Assembly: GCA_043798435.1 (NCBI GenBank) | Contig: JAZDOR010000047.1 | Location: 1 to 37,932 of the forward strand | DNA length: 37,932 nt | DNA from: JAGUXG01 sp043798435 | Lineage (GTDB): Bacteria > UBA9089 > UBA9088 > JAGUXG01 | Reading direction: 5' to 3' | In this document: positions 15,563-22,981 of the stretch, piece by piece | Position numbering within the stretch: position 1 is the first letter of the stretch | Layout of the letters: every line of letters begins with the position of its first letter | Made by a program: the position numbers and the translations under genes | The notes under the pieces: model-generated | Told to the model about the DNA's origin: nothing | Database searches by the model: none | The model's input: only the letters and a program-made list of their open reading frames with translations

Positions 15563-15979
15563 TTAATACAGATCCATAACCCACTTTCCATCGTGTTCGG
15601 GGTTTGGAATTATCCTCTGTGATTTTACATCAACAACAAGATCCATAGTTTCTAATACCAGATATCCTATTAGAGGTGGTGTAGTTGCATCGTTCTCCAT
15701 CACCTGCATTTCAATATCCCTATCCTGGATAATGATAATAGCTCCATAAAAGATACGTCGCTCTACCCGTCCATTTGCAGTAGTTACTCCTCGTGTATGT
15801 GAATACAATAGCCCTAATCTCTCAATTACATCTGGCGGCAAACATAAATATGCCGCACCGGTATCTACTAAAGCCTCAATTTCAACGGTTCTTATTTCAT
15901 CCTCGGGAGCCTTCCCCTCAGAATGCAAGAAAACATCACCAAAATTCTTCACTATAACCTTTTCAACAGTTTTTCCCAT
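15563..15979 (-). CDS. retropepsin-like aspartic protease (clan AA)
   Basis: About 138 aa from the ATG at 15979, which has an AGAGG site; a TTG start 24 bp upstream is possible but less likely. The single active-site motif ALVDTGAAYLCLP has the DTGA of retroviral-type proteases, which work as dimers. The second hydrophobic-hydrophobic-Gly element is LIGYLVLETMDLVVD. Such small proteins are common as hypothetical proteases in bacteria; the substrate is unknown. It ends 11 bp before the S1-protein start and is probably in the same transcript. Confidence 0.75.
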   Translation of the reverse strand: MGKTVEKVIVKNFGDVFLHSEGKAPEDEIRTVEIEALVDTGAAYLCLPPDVIERLGLLYSHTRGVTTANGRVERRIFYGAIIIIQDRDIEMQVMENDATTPPLIGYLVLETMDLVVDVKSQRIIPNPEHDGKWVMDLY

Positions 15980-15999
15980 TTTATTTACCTCTAACGAAC

Positions 16000-16070
16000 A
16001 CAATTTTTGGTAAGCCTAATTTATTCTCGGCATATACTCAACTAAATCAGGTTTCCAAAAACTAAGAGTA
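16000..16070. repeat. short terminal-inverted-repeat element
   Basis: TTTTTGGTAAGCCTAATTTA (about 16004-16023) pairs with TAAATCAGGTTTCCAAAAA near 16045-16063. The ends match those of the 155-bp elements at 22516 and 27350. It lies just upstream of the protease gene. Confidence 0.6.
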
Positions 16071-16106
16071 GGCTAAGGATGAAAATCAAAAATAAAAAAT
16101 CAAATA

Positions 16107-16189
16107 TTTAGACACTGATTTACACAGATGAACACAGATAATTTTTAAATTTTATCAGTGAAAATCAGTGTTAATCTGTGTCAAAAAAA
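16107..16189. repeat. GACACTGATT/AATCTGTGTC hairpin
   Basis: TTTAGACACTGATTTACACAG at the left and its complement words TCAGTGTTAATCTGTGTC at the right. It belongs to the same family as 1070-1150, 32790-32965, 36946-37075 and 37803-37932. Confidence 0.75.
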
Positions 16190-16215
16190 TTTTATTTATT
16201 TTTTGCCATCTCAAT

Positions 16216-17099
16216 TTATTTGAGTATATACACCTCTTTCCTCCTTTTGGCTCCTGTGACTGTATTGGCAAGAAGCATAGTTATGGTCATTGGACCAACC
16301 CTCCAGGAACAGGGGTTATGGCTCCAGCAACCTTCGAAACCTCAGCAAAATCAACATCACCAACAATCTTATCATTTATTCTATTGATGCCTACATCAAT
16401 AACTGTTGCCCCGCGCTTTACCATATCTTTTTTCACAAAACAAGGAATGCCTATGGCAGCCACCAATATATCTGCCCTGCTTGTCACATCTTTCAGATTA
16501 GCTGTTTTTGAATGGCAGATAGTAACTGTGGCGTTAGCAGAGAGTAAGAGCAGGGTAATCGGCTTGCCAACAATGTTTGACCTTCCCAAAACAACTGCCT
16601 CTTTACCATTTATTTCAAGCCCTGACCTCAAAAGCATCTCCATAATTCCATAAGGTGTGCAAGGAAGGAAAAGCCCCTCCTTCTTCATCTGGGAATATGA
16701 TTTTTCACAGAAGAACCTTCCCACATTATAATAATGAAAGCCATCAACATCCTTTTCTGGTAAGATAGCGGACAATATCTTTTTCTCTTCTATCTGAGAA
16801 GGCAGGGGAAGTTGAACTAAAATGCCATCAATATTCGGCTTTTTGTTCAATGTGGCTATCAGTTCCAAAAGCTCCTCTTCTTTTATCTCTTTGGGTAGGG
16901 TGTGTTGCTCGGAATAGATGCCGAGTTTCTCACAAGCAGAAGTTTTATTTTTCACATAAACATGAGAGGCAGGATTATCTCCCACAAGGATTGTCGCCAG
17001 CCCTGGGATGATACCACCCCTTGAAAGCTCTTCAATCTCTATCTTTAACTCTGCCTTTATCTCTTCGGCTATCCTCTTTCCATCAATTATCTCTGCCAT
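16216..17099 (-). CDS. folD: FolD bifunctional THF dehydrogenase/cyclohydrolase, frameshifted C-terminus
   Basis: Interconverts methylene-, methenyl- and formyl-tetrahydrofolate. The open frame (16287-17099) is 270 aa with the YVKNK active-site lysine region (about 49-53), PCTPYGIMEML, the Rossmann VLGRSNIVGKP and a C-terminal ITPVPGG. It then stops after GLVQ, where FolD proteins continue VGPMTxxMLLxNT. Adding one base in the C-run at 16299-16301 (three C, four expected) restores GVGPMTITMLLANTVTGAKRR to a stop at 16216, giving a normal 294 aa. So either a recent frameshift truncates the protein or this is a sequence error. The last 60 bp of the restored gene lie beyond the frame stop. Confidence 0.88.
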
Positions 17100-17113
17100 A
17101 ATCTCTTCCTCGT

Positions 17114-17542
17114 CTAATTCTGAACCTTTCTATATAATTCAATCTCTTTGAAAAACTGCTGAAAAATAGGTTTTGCTTTCTCAGCCAAAGGTATCAGAAG
17201 TTCTGGTTCCAACATAAAGCCGTATCCATGTATAAAAAAGTGGCGGAATCTCAGGTAATCCCTTAATTGATCTGCCAATGATTCACTTACAATACCTTGA
17301 TTTATGGCCGCCATAAGAAGTTCCTTGTGCCAGCTATCTGATAGTGCAATATGAATCCCATGATGCTTCAAGATATGTTTCAGGATATTTTCAACCCCTC
17401 CGTAAAGATTGTGTAAATATGTAGAGATACCAGCATAGTCAAGTTCTTCCTTTAATTCCCGTAATAGACCTTTAGATAACAGCTCAATTGTTCGCTCCAT
17501 AGATTGTTTTTCAGCAAGCTGGTATTCCTCATATTCACCCAT
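17114..17542 (-). CDS. hepT: HepT-like HEPN RNase toxin
   Basis: About 142 aa from the ATG at 17542, which has a GGGAGA site and overlaps the upstream mntA gene by 8 bp; a longer in-frame start at 17635 lies inside mntA and is unlikely. The HEPN RX4HXY motif is intact (RHFFIHGY; R100, H105, Y107 in the shorter numbering), predicting RNase activity. In this toxin-antitoxin type MntA AMPylates the HepT tyrosine to silence it. It is 15 bp upstream of folD in transcription order. Confidence 0.82.
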   Translation of the reverse strand: MGEYEEYQLAEKQSMERTIELLSKGLLRELKEELDYAGISTYLHNLYGGVENILKHILKHHGIHIALSDSWHKELLMAAINQGIVSESLADQLRDYLRFRHFFIHGYGFMLEPELLIPLAEKAKPIFQQFFKEIELYRKVQN

Positions 17543-17804
17543 AAATATGTCTCCCGTACTTGCGGATGATCGGAGCAAAGGGATTATTGGAGTCAAGGTC
17601 CACCACATCAACCGATTTTGATAGTGCCCAGTCAAGTTTACCTGTCAGTTCGAAAAAACGCTCTCTGGGAATACCCTCAATACCAAGATCTATGTCACTA
17701 ACTTCGCTTGATTCCAAAAGACTGGAACCAAAAAGATAAACAGAACGGATGCCATATCTTTGTGCCCACTCTTGTATTGCCTTTAGATCTGATGTTGACA
17801 CCAT
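17535..17804 (-). CDS. mntA: MntA-like minimal nucleotidyltransferase antitoxin
   Basis: An 89-aa protein with the minimal NTase core: GS (26-27), nine residues, then DID (D37, D39), and a third acidic patch VDVVDLD (65-71). MNT proteins paired with HEPN partners transfer AMP to the toxin. A ribosome site (AGAGGA) and the 8-bp overlap with hepT support a two-gene operon. The motif spacing is one residue shorter than the common GSX10DXD form. Confidence 0.85.
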   Translation of the reverse strand: MVSTSDLKAIQEWAQRYGIRSVYLFGSSLLESSEVSDIDLGIEGIPRERFFELTGKLDWALSKSVDVVDLDSNNPFAPIIRKYGRHIYG

Positions 17805-17816
17805 AATTTTCCTCTA

Positions 17817-17845
17817 ATAATATGATTTTATCAAGGATTTGTAAA
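17817..17845 (-). promoter_or_regulatory. possible mntA-hepT promoter
   Basis: On the minus strand: TTTACA (17840-17845), 17 bp, TATTAT (17817-17822). Transcription would start only about 6 nt before the mntA ATG, inside the ribosome site, so it is plausible but not certain. Confidence 0.4.
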
Positions 17846-17854
17846 GGAAAATTT

Positions 17855-18769
17855 TTATTCTACCATTTCAGAGACCCAAACAAGCTCATATCCTTTCTCA
17901 GTGAGCTTTGGAATCTCGCTTTTTAAGAATTCAATAGTTGACTTTTTGGTGATATGACCAATAGCAATTGCCTCTCCGTCCTTTCTTGCTCTCGAAAGCA
18001 GAAGCTCAAACTGCTTTGCCACATATTCCTGATTGTCCTCATTGTCCAAAAAGACCTTTCTTATACCTGTCCTGAGTCCCATCTTCCTTGCTATTTTTGC
18101 CGCACAGCTCTTTTCTGTAGTAATACTATCAATAAAGTAAAGCCCTTTTTCCTTTACCTCAGAAAGTGTAGCCTCCATTGTCTTTACATCTGCTGTTGCC
18201 TTAGAACCCATATGATTATTTACACCTGAAATATATGGAATTGCTTTTATTGCGGATCTCACATCTTCTCGTATCTCATCTTCTTTCATATTCACTAAGA
18301 TTGTCCCTTTTAGCTTAGTTGGTTGGTTTGCCTCCATAGGAAGGTGAAGCATTACCTCACCGTTATGCTCCTTGACCACCTCTGCTGTCTTTTTTGAGTA
18401 ACTAAGGAATGGAAAGATAGCAACTGTAATGGGCCAGCCCTTTTCCACTAATTCTAAAGCTCCTCCAGAAAGTGAATATCCTGCATCATCAAGGATTATG
18501 GCAATTCTTTTTGTTTTTCCAACCCTTGGAACATGCTTTTCTGCGGAAACTACCTCAAGTGGTTTAACTGTCTCTTTTTCTTTCCGCTTTTTTTCAATCC
18601 GCTCTTCGCTCTTCGCAATCCGCGATTCCTTAAATACTGGGGTCCTAATCTCCCTGATAATCTCCTGATAAGAGTTTATTACCCAGTATAAACTAACCAA
18701 CCAACCACCTATAATTATAAAAAGCCCGAAAAAGAGCAAAAACCAACCCTTATCTTTTTTCCTTCTCAT
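17855..18769 (-). CDS. divergent polysaccharide deacetylase (YibQ family)
   Basis: A 304-aa protein with one N-terminal membrane segment (about 8-30), a charged linker (about 45-85) and a periplasmic NodB-like fold. Signature strings: IAIILDDAGYSLSG (about 89-102), EVMLHLPMEAN, GVNNHMGSKATAD and GLYFIDSITTEKS, typical of the divergent deacetylase family, whose substrate is not established. The linker codons (18612-18629) are identical over 18 bp to an intergenic repeat word block at 21457-21474, so part of the linker seems repeat-derived. A probable partner in envelope maintenance. Confidence 0.85.
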   Translation of the reverse strand: MRRKKDKGWFLLFFGLFIIIGGWLVSLYWVINSYQEIIREIRTPVFKESRIAKSEERIEKKRKEKETVKPLEVVSAEKHVPRVGKTKRIAIILDDAGYSLSGGALELVEKGWPITVAIFPFLSYSKKTAEVVKEHNGEVMLHLPMEANQPTKLKGTILVNMKEDEIREDVRSAIKAIPYISGVNNHMGSKATADVKTMEATLSEVKEKGLYFIDSITTEKSCAAKIARKMGLRTGIRKVFLDNEDNQEYVAKQFELLLSRARKDGEAIAIGHITKKSTIEFLKSEIPKLTEKGYELVWVSEMVE

Positions 18770-18810
18770 ACAATAAATTTACCATTCAAAAGACAGAGAA
18801 TACAGAGAAA

Positions 18811-18890
18811 TTCAATGTAAAATTAGCAATGCAAAACTATCAATGCAAATTTTTGAAATGCTAATTGCTAATTTTGCATTTTACATTGAG
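18811..18890. repeat. AATGCAAAATTAGC-word hairpin
   Basis: Arms TCAATGTAAAATTAGCAATG (from 18812) and CTAATTTTGCATTTTACATTGA. A related hairpin is at 27511-27572. Flanking CAGAGAATACAGAG and CTCTGTGCCTCTGTG words form an outer arm pair. Confidence 0.75.
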
Positions 18891-18932
18891 TTATCTCCTA
18901 ATAACTCTGTGCCTCTGTGGTGAATATTTGTG

Positions 18933-20150
18933 TTATTCAAACTCTTCAGACGCTTCTGCTGCCTTTCTGGCTACAATAACCGTCAGTGCCTGAATCACCT
19001 TTGGGTCGTGTTGTTTTCCGGCATTCTTTCTTAGCTCATCTAAGGCTACCTCTGGAGTTATCTTTCTTCTGTATGGCCTTTCTGAGGTCATAGCACAAAA
19101 GGCATCGCAGGCAGCGATTATTCTTGCTCCAAGGGGAATCTCGTTTCCTTTGAGCTTATCAGGATACCCTGTGCCATTAAACCTTTCGTGGTGGTTTCTT
19201 ATATATGAAAGCCCATTAGAGAGAAAAGAGACTGGCGAGGTTATATACTCAGACCTTATGGCATGGCTTTTTATCAGCTCAAACTCCTCATCATTCAGGA
19301 TATCAGGTTTATTGAACATAGACTCAGGAATCCCAACCCTGCCCACATCATAGATAAGGGCAGCCTTCTCTATAATCTCTGCCTCTTTTTCCAAAAGACC
19401 AAACTCTCCAGCCACTTTTGCTGAAAGCTCTGCCACCCTCTCTGAATGCCCGCGAATATAAGGATCCTGGGACTCCCTTACCTTAACCATAGCTATCAGC
19501 ATTCGGTAGTAGTTTTCTTCAAGGTTCTGAATGAGAAAGTCGCTCTCTTTGAACTCCCTGTGAAAGAAATCCTCTTTTAATTTTAACTCATCTCTCAGCC
19601 TTCTTATGGCAAAATTAGCCTTTTTCTCTGCATCCTTATGCAACCTCTCCTTTTCCTTTTGTGTCGCAGCCAAACCGCCTACAGCAAGCCCCAATATAGT
19701 GCTTCGCAAAAACCATAAGATTATAGCCTCAGATGGAGCCATCATAGAATGTATTGGGGAATCTATCAGCAAAAACTTCTCTAAGAAAACTGCTACGGTA
19801 TAAGCAGAAAAGGAGAAAATAAGCGTTTTATATGGAGAGGCATCAAGAAAGATGGCACAAGATATAGGCAGAAGATAGAGAAGAAAGAGATGGCTTTCTA
19901 TTCCACCTGTGTAAACAACCAGGCATGTGATGATGAAGAGGTCTAAAAGGATAAGAGGAAAAGATAAGTCTTTTTTGGGTTTGATGAGGCTAAGTAAGAG
20001 GTTTGAGCCAAGAACCAAAGAAAATAGAACCAGCCAGAGACCAAGATATGATCTCACCTCTGGAACAAAAACAAGGGCTGAAACCAAAAGAAGGGAATAG
20101 AATAAAATCCCCATCCACCGTATTTTTACAATTTTTCTTGTTTTATCCAT
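18933..20150 (-). CDS. membrane HD-GYP domain protein with altered HD motif
   Basis: A 405-aa protein: five or six membrane helices (about 12-160), a coiled linker (about 163-215), then an HD-GYP domain (about 216-390), the c-di-GMP phosphodiesterase type. H235 (GHSERVA), H296, H320 and H321 (NHHERFNGTGYP; GYP at 328-330) and the later aspartate (AACDAF) are present. The HD pair itself reads IYDVGRVGIP: the metal-binding histidine is Tyr267 (codon TAT, one change from CAT). Activity may be weak or lost, or the protein may act as a sensor. It ends close to the deacetylase gene. Confidence 0.88.
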   Translation of the reverse strand: MDKTRKIVKIRWMGILFYSLLLVSALVFVPEVRSYLGLWLVLFSLVLGSNLLLSLIKPKKDLSFPLILLDLFIITCLVVYTGGIESHLFLLYLLPISCAIFLDASPYKTLIFSFSAYTVAVFLEKFLLIDSPIHSMMAPSEAIILWFLRSTILGLAVGGLAATQKEKERLHKDAEKKANFAIRRLRDELKLKEDFFHREFKESDFLIQNLEENYYRMLIAMVKVRESQDPYIRGHSERVAELSAKVAGEFGLLEKEAEIIEKAALIYDVGRVGIPESMFNKPDILNDEEFELIKSHAIRSEYITSPVSFLSNGLSYIRNHHERFNGTGYPDKLKGNEIPLGARIIAACDAFCAMTSERPYRRKITPEVALDELRKNAGKQHDPKVIQALTVIVARKAAEASEEFE

Positions 20151-20158
20151 CTGTTAAT

Positions 20159-20254
20159 AGTGTATGGTTTATGGTTTATGGTTTATAGTTTATGGTTTAT
20201 GGTTTATGGTTTATAGTTTATAGACTATCAACTATAAACTATCAACTATAGACT
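20159..20254. repeat. GTTTATG heptamer repeat with inverted arm
   Basis: About eight degenerate copies of TATGGTT/TATAGTT (20159-20222) followed by the complementary words AACTATAAACTATCAACTATAG. The stop codon of the DUF1015 gene lies in the arm. Confidence 0.8.
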
Positions 20255-21400
20255 ATACATCACCACCCCAGAGAAGGGCTTGGGAAAAAAGTAGGTTGCC
20301 TTTCCTGGCATATAAAGAGAGGCTCTTGCTACATCCATCACACCTTGAAACCCTGGTGGTCTGAGCAAAAACCCACAATAGAATTCGCCGCTTTCCACAC
20401 GAGAGAAGACCTCTCTGGCATCTTTGGTATATGCCACATCCTTCTCTTCTTCCTGACTATCAAAGATTACATTATGAAGTATCGCCACATCAACTTTTTT
20501 CAAAGGCTCAGTAAGATTAATCTCCTCTCCTTGTTTTAGGGTTAATATGTATGCCCCGTCCTTTTTTACCATACCAAAAATGCCTATGCCTTTTCTTTCT
20601 GAAAGAATGTTGAGAAGCTCCTCCTTTTTCACCTTCTCTCTTGAAAAGTCAGCAAGTCTCTCCTCTAATAAAGTATCTTTGAGGAGTCTATGTGCCGAAA
20701 GAATAATAAACCCTCCCATATCCTTTTCTAAAAGCATAGCCATCACGGGCTTTTTCAAGGCAAGGGCTGTCTCGTATCTATGATGTCCATCAGCAATAAA
20801 TAGCTGTTTCTTTGAAAGCTCACGAGAAAGCTTCTCCATATCCTCTTTAATCTGCCATAGCCTGCAAAATAGCCCCTTTTTATATTCAAACTGGATTTTG
20901 GGCGGACCAGATGGAGTAAGCCATCTTCCAATCTTTTTCTCTTCATCGCAGTAGACAAGAAATATGGGGCAGAAGTTTGTCTGGGTTTTCTTCAATAGCT
21001 CCAATTGATCCTTCTTTGGTGCGGCAAGTGTTCTTTCGTGAGGAAGAATCGTTTTTGCATAATATGGCTCAGCCTCAATAGACGCAATAATACCTGACAT
21101 TACCCCTTTTTCCCATTCCTGTTGATAGAGATAGAAAGAGGGGCTTTCCTCCTCTATCAAAACACCCTCTTTCTTCCATTTTGTCTGGAATTCCGCGGCA
21201 CGCGTATATCTATTATTCTCCTCTGTATCCTCTGGATAACCCTTTCCAAGTATGAGCCTGATGACATTACATTGGTGAGCCTGATAGAAAGCCTCTTGCT
21301 CTACACAAGAGATTATATCATAAGGAGGAGCCACAACAGAAGAGATATCAACCTTCTCCTGATTATAAAAAACGCCTCTAAACGGATGTATCTTTGCCAT
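20246..21400 (-). CDS. DUF1015 family protein
   Basis: A 384-aa cytosolic protein of the DUF1015 family (often annotated as a SpoOJ/ParA/ParB/repA-like name without evidence). Hallmarks: FRGVFYNQEKVDISSVVAPPYDII at the N-terminus (about 6-29), LPHERT (about 117-122), ADGHHRYETAL (about 205-215), and the C-terminal FFPKPFSGVVMYSL. It is full-length for the family. No function has been demonstrated that I can state. The final residues are encoded at the edge of a heptamer repeat. Confidence 0.85.
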   Translation of the reverse strand: MAKIHPFRGVFYNQEKVDISSVVAPPYDIISCVEQEAFYQAHQCNVIRLILGKGYPEDTEENNRYTRAAEFQTKWKKEGVLIEEESPSFYLYQQEWEKGVMSGIIASIEAEPYYAKTILPHERTLAAPKKDQLELLKKTQTNFCPIFLVYCDEEKKIGRWLTPSGPPKIQFEYKKGLFCRLWQIKEDMEKLSRELSKKQLFIADGHHRYETALALKKPVMAMLLEKDMGGFIILSAHRLLKDTLLEERLADFSREKVKKEELLNILSERKGIGIFGMVKKDGAYILTLKQGEEINLTEPLKKVDVAILHNVIFDSQEEEKDVAYTKDAREVFSRVESGEFYCGFLLRPPGFQGVMDVARASLYMPGKATYFFPKPFSGVVMYSL

Positions 21401-21402
21401 AG

Positions 21403-21478
21403 TAAATCGCGAATCTCGAGTCGTTGATCGCGAATTTATTTTTTTTCAATTTGCGATTCGCAATCCGCGATTCCAAAT
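21403..21478. repeat. GCGAATC/GATTCGC hairpin
   Basis: Arms AATCGCGAATCTCGAGTC (about 21405) and GCGATTCGCAATCCGCGATT (21453-21472). The block 21457-21474 is identical to 18612-18629 inside the deacetylase gene. Confidence 0.8.
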
Positions 21479-21484
21479 TTCTTA

Positions 21485-22168
21485 TCATATCACTTCCCGT
21501 ATCAGCCTGAATGCCTCTGCGGCACTCTTTGCCACAACAAGACCATTCTTCTCGGAATATGTTTTTACAGCCTTAATAGACCTTGGATGTGGAAAGGGTC
21601 TCAATTCACTCTTGTATGCTTTCATAGCAGCTAATTTCTTTTTTAGTGTCTCTGAGATGTCAACATAGACATTTGGAAGGAATACAGCCTCAGGTAAGGG
21701 TGCATTCCACTCAGTAGACGAGGGTGTTTCATAGAGGAGAACCCTCTTTATCTGCCAGGAAATCCCGGGTCTTGTGGCAACCATTGTTGACTCAAAGACA
21801 AGTTTATGATCTTTGTTCACATCTCCCCAGTGATGCGTGTATAAAATATCTGGTTTTACCTCTTTAATACAACTCTCAATAGCACCGTTTAACTCTGTAT
21901 GAGCTATGGTATCAAGCTGCATATCAGGCAAGTCAAGGAAGAAGACCTCCTTTACCCCTAAAATTTTAGCCGACTCCTTTGCCTCTTTCTTTTTCTGATG
22001 GGTTATTTCAGCCAGCTTTTTTTCTCCTAAGTCTCTATACTGCTGACTGCATCCCTCAGTCACTATGCAAACAAAGGTTTCATCGCCAGCCTCTTTATGT
22101 CTGGCAAGGGTTCCGCCTACGCCATAGACCTCATCATCTGGATGAGCCGCCACAACCAACACTCGCAT
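21485..22168 (-). CDS. PIG-L/LmbE-family N-deacetylase
   Basis: A 227-aa zinc-dependent deacetylase of the family that includes BshB and MshB. Zinc motif AHPDDE (about 8-13), ILYTHHWGDVNKDH (about 109-122) supplying the third ligand, and a typical C-terminal KAYKSELRP. The substrate is probably an N-acetylated sugar or sugar conjugate, not identifiable here. There is no ribosome site; the promoter places the transcript start next to the ATG, so translation is probably leaderless. Confidence 0.88.
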   Translation of the reverse strand: MRVLVVAAHPDDEVYGVGGTLARHKEAGDETFVCIVTEGCSQQYRDLGEKKLAEITHQKKKEAKESAKILGVKEVFFLDLPDMQLDTIAHTELNGAIESCIKEVKPDILYTHHWGDVNKDHKLVFESTMVATRPGISWQIKRVLLYETPSSTEWNAPLPEAVFLPNVYVDISETLKKKLAAMKAYKSELRPFPHPRSIKAVKTYSEKNGLVVAKSAAEAFRLIREVI

Positions 22169-22176
22169 ATTAAAGT

Positions 22177-22205
22177 ATTTTATGGAAAAAGAGTCTGTCT
22201 GTCAA
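22177..22205 (-). promoter_or_regulatory. PIG-L gene promoter (leaderless)
   Basis: On the minus strand: TTGACA (22200-22205), 17 bp, TAAAAT (22177-22182). The ATG begins at 22168, about 9 bases after the -10 box. Confidence 0.65.
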
Positions 22206-22255
22206 GGGTTTTTGTAACTAAACACTCACAAAAATATCTGATAAAGGAAAAGGTC

Positions 22256-22284
22256 TTGACAAAATATTGCTTCCAGAGTATATT
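22256..22284 (+). promoter_or_regulatory. promoter toward the zinc-ribbon protein and waaA
   Basis: TTGACA (22256-22261), 17 bp, TATATT (22279-22284) on the plus strand. The leader would be about 400 nt, crossing a repeat copy, a GGTTCTGGC/GCCAGAAC hairpin (22320-22340) and the 155-bp element. The 528-bp gap 22169-22696 contains no other gene that I can see. Confidence 0.6.
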
Positions 22285-22285
22285 T

Positions 22286-22325
22286 CAAGATATTTCTTTT
22301 AAGTAGCAAGAAATATAAGGTTCTG
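22286..22325. repeat. short dispersed repeat, copy of 11149-11196
   Basis: TTCAAGATATTTCTT, then GTAGCAAGAAATATAAGGT, recurs on the opposite strand upstream of the UPF0280 gene (11149-11196) with few differences. It is itself a dyad (ATATTTCTT/AAGAAATAT). Confidence 0.65.
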
Positions 22326-22515
22326 GCAGAGCCAGAACAAAAAAGAAAATTCCTATACTATTACTATTACTATCAAGATATTTTTTTGCAAGGAGCAAAA
22401 AAATATTTTGAGTTTGTTGATGACTATAGCACTTATTTAACCAACTCTATGACCGGATGGATCTCTTGACCCCTTGAACCCTTTTAAGCACATAAATTTA
22501 CTTCAGATGGGTAAA

Positions 22516-22669
22516 TATACCCAAACAAATCAGGCTTACCAAAAATTGTGTTCGTTTATGGTTCTGAGGTTCAAGGTTAGAGAATAAGAGGATTAACCGT
22601 GAACCTTGAACCCTTTAACCCCTGAACCTGAGTAGTTACTTTTTTGTAAACCAATTTCTTTTCGGTATA
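22516..22669. repeat. 155-bp MITE-like element, copy 1
   Basis: Runs from TATACCCAAACAAATCAGG to GGTTTAC-type inverted end AATTTCTTTTCGGTATA, with GAGGTTCAAGGTT/AACCTTGAACC words inside and CCTGAGTAGTTAC near one end. Nearly identical to 27350-27510 in opposite orientation. Confidence 0.85.
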
Positions 22670-22696
22670 GTTACAAAGTTTTTAAAAGAGAAAAAG

Positions 22697-22981
22697 ATGA
22701 AGATTGAAGAAGTAAAAGGAATACGGTATTGCCCAAATTGTGAAAATAGGGGAAGGCACAGAGAAAATAAGCCTTCCTTAATCTCCTTGATATTAACATT
22801 ACTTTTTGCCATCCCTCTTATCATTACGCGGATGTTAGGGGTTTCAGGAAGAAGGAGGAGATACTCCGGGGGCTTTTGGGGATTTGGTAATGGCTTTGGT
22901 GGAGGTAGAGGATTTTCTGGTGGATTCGGTGGCTTTGGTGGAGGTTCCTCTGAAGGAGGGGAAACCTCAGGAAGTTGGTAA
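22697..22981 (+). CDS. small zinc-ribbon membrane protein with Gly-rich tail
   Basis: A 94-aa protein with a CPNC half zinc-ribbon at the N-terminus (12-15), one membrane helix (about 28-47: LILTLLFAIPLIITRML), a short basic stretch (RRRR, about 52-55), and a glycine/phenylalanine-rich tail ending GETSGSW. The tail resembles the C-terminal tail of TPM/YgcG-type membrane proteins, but the TPM domain is absent. The stop abuts the waaA ATG with no gap, implying translational coupling. Function is unknown; an envelope role is inferred from its partner. Confidence 0.75.
   Translation: MKIEEVKGIRYCPNCENRGRHRENKPSLISLILTLLFAIPLIITRMLGVSGRRRRYSGGFWGFGNGFGGGRGFSGGFGGFGGGSSEGGETSGSW

Noticed and set aside
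15980..16003. Upstream TTG start of the aspartic protease
   Set aside because: The ATG at 15979 has a ribosome site, while the extra eight residues overlap a repeat end.
17543..17635. Longer N-terminus of the HEPN protein
   Set aside because: It would lie inside mntA and lacks HEPN homology; the ATG at 17542 has a ribosome site.
20159..20222. GTTTATGG array as possible CRISPR
   Set aside because: Pure short tandem words with no spacers or cas genes.
22320..22340. GGTTCTGGC/GCCAGAAC hairpin as a terminator
   Set aside because: No T-run follows on either strand in the right direction; A-rich follows on plus.
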